DNA from: Ephemerocybe angulata
Taxonomy: Eukaryota > Basidiomycota > Agaricomycetes > Agaricales > Psathyrellaceae
DNA: 64,000 bases
Direction of reading: 5' to 3'
NCBI GenBank assembly: GCA_013368325.1
Contig: JAACJK010000113.1
Coordinates: 1 to 64,000, forward strand
A model generated the notes under the pieces. It was not told where the DNA came from. It worked only from the letters and a program-made list of their open reading frames with translations, and searched no databases. Made by a program: the position numbers and the translations under genes. How positions within the stretch are numbered: position 1 is the stretch's first letter; every line of letters starts with the position of its first letter. Below are positions 21,061-29,716 of this stretch, piece by piece.

Positions 21061-23092
21061 GGTCGCCAGATGGAGGTGAGACTACGTCCAGTCGTAATGT
21101 CATGTCATTGTCCGATGACAGAATGAGGTTTTTGGGACAGGGGTCAAAATAATTGACCGAACACCCTGGAAGCAAGCCGGGAGGAAGGGCTGCAGGAAGC
21201 CTTTCAAAGTGCCATGAATACGAGAGAATTCGATGACCTGTTCGCCGAAGCTTTTAAGTTTCGAAAAACCGAACCTGTAGGCGGCAGCCATCTCCCGGAG
21301 GACCAACACTTAGTCAGAAGTTGGTCAGAAGAAAGGAGACAGTAGCGTAGAAACTTCGTATGAGGAGAGAGTCGTTCATTTGCCATGGTATAAAGGCGGA
21401 GCTATCGATCAGAGTCGTGAAAGAGTGGAAGGAGGACGAGGGAGGACGTGACGCTCACACACACAGCTGTGACCTCCAGTCACATCTTCCCAGCAAGCGA
21501 AAGGTCGAACGCCACGCTCGGCGAATTCTGCTCAGTGCCATTCCCTTCCAGATGCCCATGAAGCCAGGCTACTTAGCAACTTACTGCATACTCTACTCCC
21601 TTCCGATAGGCAACTGAACACCTCCATCGGTTGAGCCAGCGATCTTCAATTCCGCTGGCGCCGAACCCATCCTGCCACTCGCATGCCTTTGGCGGAGCCG
21701 GCCTGTGAACGATAACCGAACCCTGGCCACCAGAGACGCGACAATTGCGAAAACAAACGTGTTCTGAAAGCACCATTCAAGTCTATCTTGGCGCGTACCA
21801 GATGAGATAGTTGGGTAACCGAGGGTGCATGGTGATCCGTGAATATTAGTACGGATGGAGGGAATCGACCCATGGAAGTACGTGAGTTCTTCTCCAAAAT
21901 CTTTTTTTTTGAATCAACATCTTATCCAGGATACGACACCTGTAACTTGCAGGCCACGCCCAACAATCTCCGGCCGCATTCACTGCACCAGAACTTCAAG
22001 GATAGAAGCCCAATCACTCTTCGGGACCTGCTGCAGCGCATGGAGCCCGCTCCTCCGTTCTGCAAACCTCTTGCATTCTTGGATGGTATTGGTCGGGGAA
22101 TGTACACCAGTTGTGAAGCGCGTTTAAAACTCTTGTCGACTTTTCGCGATGCTAGGCGACGATCATCTGGCCTTGAGAGAGCGGGCATAACATATAGAAA
22201 TCATTGCTCTTTTGCGTTTGCAAAGGCTTGTACCTACTGCCGTGTATCTGACTGGCTAGCGGCTCGGTGGTTTGAATACTCTGTAGAAGGCTGGCTCAAT
22301 GTCGAACGGCACCTCATATCTGCCCCGTTTGTTGGACGGGCGCGCAACCTCCATACTTGTTGCCGCGCACATCCTCGTTCTGCGATCTGGCGACTCGATC
22401 TGCCTGTAGGGTTCCCGGGCAACACTCTCCCCGAGTTGACAGGACGTATGGCTGGCCAGCTCAAATAGCTTGAGGCGATGTTCTTTTCCCCACCTGAGGC
22501 TGAGGCCTACCTTTCCCGAATCCACAGGCGTCAGTTCTCTGGACTACTATGGAGAAGGAGACGGAACGAGTAGATACACCCATCTGTGAGTAGATTCGTC
22601 CCCATAATAATTACAGGTCACCCGCTAAAATTATGAAGCACTACAATAGATACTACCAACAGTTGAAATGACACTGGTTTATAACCTAGTAGCCCCGGTG
22701 TTCTGGGCTGAAAGTTCCTCGAGCCTCCAGTCATTCGGGATCCTATTCCGGTGGAGTATATGCTTGTTATCCACACTGCATATTCTGTCATGGATGCACC
22801 GCTCAATCTGCAGGACCTGGCGATGGTAAGACATAACTTGTGCTCTTCAGGCCTTTGAGTGGCAAGGGTGCGTGACATGTGACTTTCTGTCGCGCTCGCG
22901 TGACTAAATGACTGTGGGAAACATCACCAAATAACCGGCCGCGACTGACGCTCTTGGACGCACGCTCATTGTCCATCCACTTTCTGTCGCTCCCATCTCC
23001 TACAAAGGCAGGGAGCACTTTTCTGCCCATTCCAACACCCTCCTACAACTTCTCAAATCCCTGCTTTCAACGATCACATCTGATTCTCGACG
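21061..23092. other. Long intergenic spacer
   Basis: About 2 kb. A 209-aa open frame at 21839-22468 lacks an ATG at its start and has no domain. No repeat or transposon terminus was noticed. The last 200 bases are the presumed promoter of HMG-box gene 3, with a CT-rich leader before its ATG. Confidence 0.4.
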
Positions 23093-25552
23093 ATGCCAGG
23101 CAAAATCGCTTCGATAAAGTCCTTCACGAAACAAATTGGGTCTGCGTTCAAGTTGAAGCCCACTCCAAGGGCTTTTGGATCCCCCGTCGCTCATATCTGT
23201 TCTGTAGACTCTGAAGAGAGTGCTTCTCCCGTGCGTGGGTCGTTGGAAGAGAAGGACGAACCCTGTGCCTTGGGTAAGTACCTTCAATCCTTTCCCATTG
23301 CTTGTATTCCTGACAACTTTGATAAAGTTAATCTCGCAGATGTTGAATCGTCTGGTCCTGTCTCTAATACTGAACGCCTGGCTGCGTCTACGGCTCAAAC
23401 TGCTTTGGAATTTGACGAAAACGTTTCTGTCGCTCTCCTGCTCCCTGCCGAAACCCCTTCCAGTGGCATCGAGGACCTCCCGCAAGCCGCCGCTGGCGAA
23501 GCGCCTACCGACAACCAAGTCAAGTCTCCTCAACGTACTAATATTACTGGACCTGCGCCTACTCCTGCTGAACCTTCGGTCGAGTCTCCGACCGCTCTGG
23601 CTGATGTCGTTGAACCTTCTGCCGATGGACCCGCAGGCACTGCTGAGGAGCCCTCTATTGAAACTTCTGCACCGACTCCTGAGCTTTCCGTTACTGAAGC
23701 CACGTCGGTGGATCCCTCGCCTGAGTCGCCAGCCCTCGTTGAACCTTCCGACCCTGAATCTGCTCCTGTCACAGCTGAACCCTCCACCAAGTATGTGGCC
23801 CAGGATGCTGAACCCACTCTTGTGGAATCTTCGAGCGACTCTCCTGCCGCTGAATCTCAGTCCTCGACCCCTTCGCCTGTCGAAACGTTTGACACTCAAG
23901 AGACCCCCGCACCCGGACCTGACTCTGGTGACCAACTACCGGATGTACCTGCAACGACGAACGCTTTGGCGCTCAGCCACCAAACCATCCTTTCACCTGC
24001 GATACCATTGGCTAGAAATGACGTGGCTCCTGCACTGGCTGTGGTCACACCACCCACTGAAACTGTTGCTGCCCCTACACCTTCTGGAACGAAGCGAAAG
24101 CGAACTGCCAAGAAGAACGATGGTGCCATCAAAGCACCGAACAATTCATATCTATTCTTTGCTGCGGCCTTCAGGGCTGACCCAGCAAACTGCGCAGTGC
24201 TTGAAGGCAAGCATGCGGGACCGCAGGCTAAGGTCATTTCTGCCGCCTGGGAAAAGCTTAAAGAGACGGACCCAGCCAAGGCGCAGGAGTACGAGGCGCT
24301 TGCAAAGCGCGCGAAGGAAGAACACAGGGTAAAGTACCCAGGCTGGGTAGAAAAGCGTACGTCAAAGAAAGCGAAGACAAGTGGACCAGCGGCCAAGAAA
24401 CGGAAGGCCGGAAACTCGAACACGTCAGGCGCTGCGTCGACGTCCGGTCCACAGCAGCCTCCAGCTGGGATCTCCCGCCAGCCAGCCCCGACTTTCGCTG
24501 GCCCCCAGTTGGGTTTCCGTTTCCAATACCCGAACCAAGCGGACTTTACCCCAAGCCCATACGCGACACCCGCGCACGACCACGCGAGTCTTTTCCCGCC
24601 TATGCATTCGCTCCCCCACCCAGGTGGCACAAGCTATACGATGCCCACCCCACCCATGAATATGCTCCCCAACCCAGCCGGGGAGAACTATATTATGCCT
24701 CCCCCGCATATGAATTTGCTCCCGGACATGGGCGGGGCGAACTACGTGCAGCCTCCGCCGCCTATGGTTCTCATGCACAACCCGAGCGGTGCAGACTATA
24801 TGATGCCACAGCCGCCCCTTCCAGCCAACTTCGGCTTGCATCCCGGCTATCCTCCGCTGCCTGGAATGTTCCAACCCCCCACCGCGGCTCCCCCGAACAC
24901 GAACGACTTGTACGGATACCCTCATGGCATGCTTTCTGCTGCCCCGCCCAACGCCAACAATGTTCATGGACACTATGTGCCGGTGCCTCCCCCGAACATG
25001 AACGACTTCTACGGATACCTTTCTACTGCCGCTCCCAACGCTGACGGTGTTCATGGACACTATGTGCCGGCGCCTGTCCAGCCCTCCATCTCGGCTTCCC
25101 CGAACATGAACGACTTCTACGGATATCTTCATGGCATGCCGCCCACTTACCCACCCAACGGCGATAGTGTCGACAGACACTATGCGCCTGCTCCTATCCA
25201 AGTCCCTCAGCCTCCGATTCCCGCGGCCGGAACCGTGGCTTCGTTCCCCGACCAATTCCCCGGCCAGGGTCCCCAGTACTACGCACCTGACCCGGCCGGA
25301 CCCCTTCAACCATTCACCCTGGCGAATGGGGAGTTTCGCTTTGGCTCCACCCAGGATATGCAACCAGCTCACCCGATTCAGACTCTGAACCCGAACCCAG
25401 TATACCCCGGCCCACCCTTTGCGCAAGCTTCCAATGGCGGCCGTAACACTACTAATACCCAGAGGCGAAGGCGTCGTGGACCCGCCCCAAACCACATGGA
25501 GTTCAATTTCCCTGAAGGATACCAGTGGAGTATGGGTGAGCAGCCTCAGTGA
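23093..25552 (+). CDS. HMG-box protein 3 with Pro/Asn/Tyr repeat tail
   Basis: An open frame of 819 codons that also contains a perfect-looking 66-nt intron at 23274-23339 (GTAAGT ... CTGAC ... CAG). Splicing keeps frame and gives 797 aa. The first 300 residues are Glu/Pro/Ser/Ala-rich with many TAEPS- or VEPS-type steps. A good HMG box follows a KRKRTAKK nuclear signal: APNNSYLFFAAAFRADP, then QAKVISAAWEKLKETDPAKA and EYEALAKRAKEEHRVKYPGW, then KRTSKKAKTSG. The C-terminal 350 residues are built of degenerate repeats. One type is MNMLP-PAGENYIMPPP-like. The other carries PNMNDFYGYL and VHGHYVP blocks. The whole suggests a sequence-tolerant DNA-binding factor with a low-complexity tail. Function unknown. 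Confidence 0.8.
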   Translation: MPGKIASIKSFTKQIGSAFKLKPTPRAFGSPVAHICSVDSEESASPVRGSLEEKDEPCALGKYLQSFPIACIPDNFDKVNLADVESSGPVSNTERLAASTAQTALEFDENVSVALLLPAETPSSGIEDLPQAAAGEAPTDNQVKSPQRTNITGPAPTPAEPSVESPTALADVVEPSADGPAGTAEEPSIETSAPTPELSVTEATSVDPSPESPALVEPSDPESAPVTAEPSTKYVAQDAEPTLVESSSDSPAAESQSSTPSPVETFDTQETPAPGPDSGDQLPDVPATTNALALSHQTILSPAIPLARNDVAPALAVVTPPTETVAAPTPSGTKRKRTAKKNDGAIKAPNNSYLFFAAAFRADPANCAVLEGKHAGPQAKVISAAWEKLKETDPAKAQEYEALAKRAKEEHRVKYPGWVEKRTSKKAKTSGPAAKKRKAGNSNTSGAASTSGPQQPPAGISRQPAPTFAGPQLGFRFQYPNQADFTPSPYATPAHDHASLFPPMHSLPHPGGTSYTMPTPPMNMLPNPAGENYIMPPPHMNLLPDMGGANYVQPPPPMVLMHNPSGADYMMPQPPLPANFGLHPGYPPLPGMFQPPTAAPPNTNDLYGYPHGMLSAAPPNANNVHGHYVPVPPPNMNDFYGYLSTAAPNADGVHGHYVPAPVQPSISASPNMNDFYGYLHGMPPTYPPNGDSVDRHYAPAPIQVPQPPIPAAGTVASFPDQFPGQGPQYYAPDPAGPLQPFTLANGEFRFGSTQDMQPAHPIQTLNPNPVYPGPPFAQASNGGRNTTNTQRRRRRGPAPNHMEFNFPEGYQWSMGEQPQ

Positions 25553-25749
25553 GCGGACAACTAGGTTGATGGATGGCTGGGCATGAGGCGATGATGAGAA
25601 TGCGGTGAGGGAGGAGTCCGAAGTTTGGATGCTCGTATGGGATTGTTGGAGGCAGCAACATTGGTCTCCAGCATGGAAAGGAAGACGTATGTACGATGAT
25701 CTATTTTGGCTTACGGTGTTTTGTGTGTGTTTTGGATTCTCATATCTAA

Positions 25750-25875
25750 CTGTATTTTTACGATTCATTCATGCTGTATTCTTACGATTCATTCATTAAC
25801 ATTCTGTATTTCTACGATTCATTCATGCTGTATTTTTACGATTCATTCATTCTGTATTTTTAAAATCTATTCGTT
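25750..25875. repeat. AT-rich minisatellite, about 5 copies
   Basis: Imperfect tandem copies of a roughly 25-bp unit reading TGTATTTTTACGATTCATTC with a short spacer. They lie about 200 bp after the HMG-box gene 3 stop, so probably in or just past its 3' UTR. Confidence 0.85.
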
Positions 25876-26303
25876 GCTGTACGGTACCACAGAACGGTTC
25901 TCTAGCTATGTATGCATTCGTTTATACTTGTATCCCCCTTGGAGTGCGTGCCAACTCAGGCCACTCAGAGAGTCCTGCCATTCCGAATTGGGCGCAGCAC
26001 GCTACCCAACTCCCTGGTCCTAGGAAATGGAACCTGGGTGCCGTTCAACTGTTCTACCAGTGTCCTACTCCCTCCCACTGACCTTTCGCAAAGCTTTAGC
26101 GAAGATGAAGTTGCTTGGCCTGCGCCTGTCATCTTGCCCTTAAAGGAGACAAAATCACATGAATCCGGCGCTTAAATTGCAACTATTAAGCGCGTTAAAG
26201 ATGCCAAGTCGAAGGACGGCGACTCAGGACTCAACGACTATACAGACCGTCACCTAGAGCACCGAAGACACAGAAATATTATCCTATACGACACACAAGT
26301 TCA

Positions 26304-26364
26304 GCTGCGAGATACGGGTGAATCTCCAATATAGAGTTTTGAAGATCCACCTGTATCTCGCAGC
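26304..26364. repeat. 17-bp inverted repeat with 27-nt loop
   Basis: GCTGCGAGATACGGGTG at 26304-26320 faces CACCTGTATCTCGCAGC at 26348-26364. The arms match at 16 of 17 positions. It could be a hairpin, a protein-binding palindrome or the remains of a small inverted-repeat element. Confidence 0.8.
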
Positions 26365-26959
26365 ATTGAGAGGGCTGAATGAAAAGCAGCGAGCTAAATA
26401 AGACAACCGTGCAAGTCCGTCTATGCTATTCAACACGAGAGAGGAGAAGAAAATGAAGAACTGTCAGAGGAAAGAGAAGGAAAGGAGACTTTTTGAACGT
26501 GCTCTTGGTTACTTCCGAAGAAGCGTAAGCCCAAAGTCCCGCGGCAAGGGGGCACGAGGAAGGAGTCGGTCGCGGGCCCCGACTCCCACCCACTTCGGGA
26601 AAATACACACACCCCGAGCACGACTCTTCAGAGGTCCTGAGACGTGGGGCTGGCCGTTTAACTCCCAGGTAGAACAGAGGTTCTCCCCTTCGGATTCGTA
26701 CTCGGCCCGCGGGGCTTTGGTGCGCCCACTGCTCGTTCTCCTTTGCAGGATTGCGATGGGAGTGGGACGCGGCGTCGCGGGACTTGTGCGCCCCCAGTGT
26801 GCAGCGTGCTGGCTGCAGTGAGGGCGCGAGTGTGTGTGTGGGGGGGAGGGGGGCCGGGTTGGGTTTGGGTTGGTTCTTCTTCGGCTGTTTGATGGGGCTT
26901 GAGGCAATTCACCGGGGCATGTTTATCTGGGTGCGGGTTAGACTCGGAGGAGGGTTATG

Positions 26960-27190
26960 TGGAGGCTGACACGAACTTTATGATTATTTTGAGGTTTTGA
27001 GGGTCGATCGCCTTTTGAGGGACATAACTGGGGCACGGATTAAAGGGGTTTAACGTTTAACGCGAAGAGGGTGAGACGAACTTTATCAAGGTTTTTAGAG
27101 GCCGGCTTTTAAGGTTCTTCATGACTGGGGCATGGGTTAGAAAGGGTTAACGCGAGGAGGAGACACGAACTTTATCAATGTATAGAGGGT
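26960..27190. repeat. Degenerate direct repeats of about 90-105 bp
   Basis: Three staggered copies share ACGAACTTTAT (at about 26971, 27076 and 27165), and the last two also share GGGGCAYGGRTTA and a GGTTTAACG or GGTTAACGCG run. They look like a decayed tandem array. Confidence 0.6.
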
Positions 27191-28017
27191 CGCCCGCGAG
27201 CTTGAATTTCTTGAGCAGTCGAGATGTAGCATTCCTTGAGCCACATTCGAGTGTGTTGCGGTACCGGCGGGCGTTGCTTGACTGCTGGTGGAGGCTGACA
27301 GTAGACATGAAGTTGACGACGGACATCCGAGATGGAAGGGATTAGTGAGGGGAGATAGCGTAAGCCTGGTATCGGACGGACTGTGGAGAGGCGTAGCATC
27401 GCTGTCCTTGGGAGGCGCAACCAGTTGAGCGTTTGCCATTTGGAGGGCAGGAGATGGTCGTTAAGGAGCTGTCATCAATAACGTGTAGGTCAAGAGCGAG
27501 ATGAGGACGACTCGCCATGGAGTGCCGCCAGAGGAAGCGAACGTAAGGGAAAGACCTGCGATGGGGGAAAGAAAGGAAAGGCTCGCCACTATATATCATG
27601 AGTGGCGAGTGGCGCGGCTGACGCATGGGCGATCGAGTCCGAGTCAGTGGCTACCAGTCTGCGCTTGAACAGCACGGCGGCTGGCCTGGTTCAGAAGCGT
27701 TATCACGGGCGTTAATCAGCTAGCCTCGGTTTCGGGCTCAGATTATCTGTCGAAGGCGAATGAATGAGCGCGGAAGATCCAAACAGCTTCGTCATGAGAC
27801 CCGAAATAGCTGGCAAGGGTCGCGATATAGCGAGTCGACCACTCAACATCAAGCTCAAGCAAGGAGTTGTGTCTATGGTGTCTATGCAGATTACATTCTT
27901 ATAAGTGAGATTAAGAAGGAAGGGAGGGAGGCTAAATAGGTATAAATAATGTTGCTCCAAGAACCGTCTAGATGGAAGAAAAGGTAGCATAGTAGTTCGT
28001 GAAACAGGAGGGGAACT

Positions 28018-29491
28018 TTAAAACTGGAAATTGAAGGCTGATGTGTCGTCTCCGAAGGCGTCCGAGTGACCGAGCTTCCAGGTGTTTCCAGCCATATTCA
28101 TGGAGACCGAGGGCTCGTCAGAATAGATCGGCATCCCAGACTCGCTAGCGGGAGCCGAAAGATTCCAGAAGTCCCAGTTGTTCTGAAGAGTCGCGTAAGC
28201 TAGGAAGTCCATCTGCGGCAAAGGACGCCGTTACTCACAAGGTCTGTGTTGTTGATACCTGTACTGTCCCATTCCATCCCATTGGCAGTGAAATGAGGGC
28301 CCGATGAGCCCGAGGAAAAGTTACTGAAGTTCTCCTGAGGGAGGTATGAAGCCAGGCCCGACGGAAAGAGGTTGAAGTTGTTCTGGGGGAAGGGGCCCGT
28401 TGAAGGGAAGGTCTGAAGGAACACGATGAACATGGGAACAACAGGTAGAACAGGCTATATGCTTACTTGGAAGTTCCAAGCGGCAGCGTCCCCGAGAGCG
28501 ACGTTTTGTAGTTGAGGCGTCAGCTGATGTCCGAACGCAGGAAGGCTACTGTTATCCAATCCAGAGAAATCGAATGCAGCTTCTAGATTAGAAGGGTCGC
28601 AGAAGTAATCGTCCCCATACTGGCCGCTCGGCTGGGAGGACTCGTCGCTGGTGGAACCGGAAGCGTAAGATGGAGTGCCTGACTCGGACGCGACGAGGGT
28701 AGTCGCGTTGTCGTTGCTCGTGCTGTAGGAGGAGGAACTCGCGGCTGAAGAGAACGACGCGGACGAAGAGAGCGACGCGGATGAAGAGCACGACGCGGAC
28801 GAAGAGAACGACGCGGATGAAGAGAACGACGCGGACGAAGAGAACGACGCGGACGAAGAGAACGATGCGGACGAAGACAACGACGCGGACGAAGACAACG
28901 ACGTGGACGAAGACAACGAGGAAAGCCTGGAAGTGGTTTCTTCATAAGTCATTGTCCTAGGTGCGCCATTCCCCATTGCGCCAAGCGCACGCTCTATGAG
29001 CTTCTCGTTCAGGGCGGACTTGGCAAAGCGGTCAGCATTTGACATCCGCTGGCGTTCCGGAGCAGGTCGATAGACGTAGTCAGGAAACATGAGACCATGC
29101 TCGACCTTGACCGCGGCCCCGAAGGCTTTCCATGGCTGCCGCTCGATAGGACTAAGCGACCTCCACAGCTGGCCTATCATCTTGGTGACCGCCCGTTGAT
29201 TCACAGCTTTTTCGCCGGTCTGGCGGGCGAGATAGGCCGTGACATATTTGTTGTATCCGGACCTGAAGAGCATGAATAGGTTGGGAGGCCTTGGAGTCAG
29301 GGCATCCTGGGTAGGTTGTTCAACTTCAGTGCGTTGTCTAGGCGGAACAAAGTAGTTTGTACCTGAGACTCTGGCTCGAACTCGTGGCTCTCATTTGAAG
29401 GAACGGAAAAAGAGATGCTGGAGACTTGGTATTGCGGTGTGGCGCGGACCCGAGTGGACCGGGTGCTATTGGCAGAAGTGGGCTTGGGCAT
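28018..29491 (-). CDS. HMG-box protein 4 with Ser/Ala minisatellite tract, 434 aa
   Basis: Minus-strand exons are 29491-29363, 29306-28467, 28412-28259 and 28199-28018, summing to 435 codons. The introns are 54-59 nt. An in-frame upstream ATG at 29542 would add 17 residues. A typical HMG box lies at about residues 46-115: TPRPPNLFMLFRSGYNKYV, then KMIGQLWRSLSPIERQPWKAF and VKVEHGLMFPDYVYRP. It is the closest of the four to mating-type HMG boxes (RPPN-F--FR start). A long run of FSSSAS/LSSSAS hexamers follows, then an acidic, aromatic C-terminus (NNWDFWNLSAP, TSAFNFQF). Likely a nuclear DNA-binding regulator; the regulated process is unknown. Confidence 0.8.
28750..28920. repeat. 18-bp coding minisatellite in HMG-box gene 4
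   Basis: About nine to ten near-identical copies of an 18-bp unit (plus strand GACGCGGACGAAGAGAAC) encode the FSSSAS/LSSSAS hexapeptide. Third-base variants (GAT/GAC, GAAGAC) increase toward the right end. The period is a multiple of three, so copy changes would keep frame. Confidence 0.9.
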
Positions 29492-29605
29492 CTTGGATAT
29501 TGGGGTGGAGGAGGCTTTGTTGAGGAGGAGGGAAAGAGGCAACTGGGAAGAGAAGGATAGTGAGTTCTACGAGGTTTGGGGCCCTCATTATATGCAGAAC
29601 TTGTG

Positions 29606-29716
29606 TTGAGCAAAGCACATAGGACTGTGCTTTGGACTGTGCTTTGCTTGAGCGCGTGAGAGTGCCTATCAACCAAAGCACGGCGCCAATTGACAATTCA
29701 GCAGGGCTTTGCTCAA
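29606..29716. repeat. Terminal inverted repeat flanking about 110 bp
   Basis: TTGAGCAAAGC (29606-29616) and GCTTTGCTCAA (29706-29716) are exact inverted repeats. Further GTGCTTTG / CAAAGCAC copies lie between them. The layout resembles a very small inverted-repeat element sitting upstream of HMG-box gene 4. Confidence 0.55.

Larger units (their letters stand above)
25876..28017. other. Intergenic spacer with repeats, no supported gene
   Basis: About 2.1 kb between two convergent HMG-box genes. It holds an inverted repeat (26304-26364) and degenerate direct repeats (26960-27190), listed separately. It also holds an 8-bp palindrome TCGCCACT / AGTGGCGA at 27583-27608 around a TATATA run. Open frames at 26423-26821 and 27137-27626 have biased composition and no domain. 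Confidence 0.45.

Noticed and set aside
21839..22468. 209-codon open frame
   Set aside because: It does not begin with ATG, has no splice-site or promoter support and no recognisable motif.
24425..25768. 447-aa open frame on the minus strand
   Set aside because: Shadow of the repeat-rich tail of HMG-box gene 3 on the opposite strand. Its His/Arg/Gly composition mirrors the Pro/Tyr/Asn codons.
26423..26821. 132-aa Arg-rich frame
   Set aside because: GC-skewed low-complexity sequence with open frames on both strands. No promoter, intron or domain supports a gene.
27137..27626. Minus-strand frames after a TATATA run
   Set aside because: Overlapping frames of similar length, none with a domain or clear intron. 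The palindrome around the TATA run is recorded only as sequence.
28200..28258. 26-nt mini-intron near the end of HMG-box gene 4
   Set aside because: A GTGAGT...CGCAG pair 26 nt apart tempted, but a 59-nt intron at 28258-28200 keeps frame and has a normal size.
6487..29491. Mating-type (MAT) locus
   Set aside because: HMG boxes alone are not enough. No homeodomain pair, pheromone precursor with a CaaX end, STE3-type receptor or MIP-type flank was seen.
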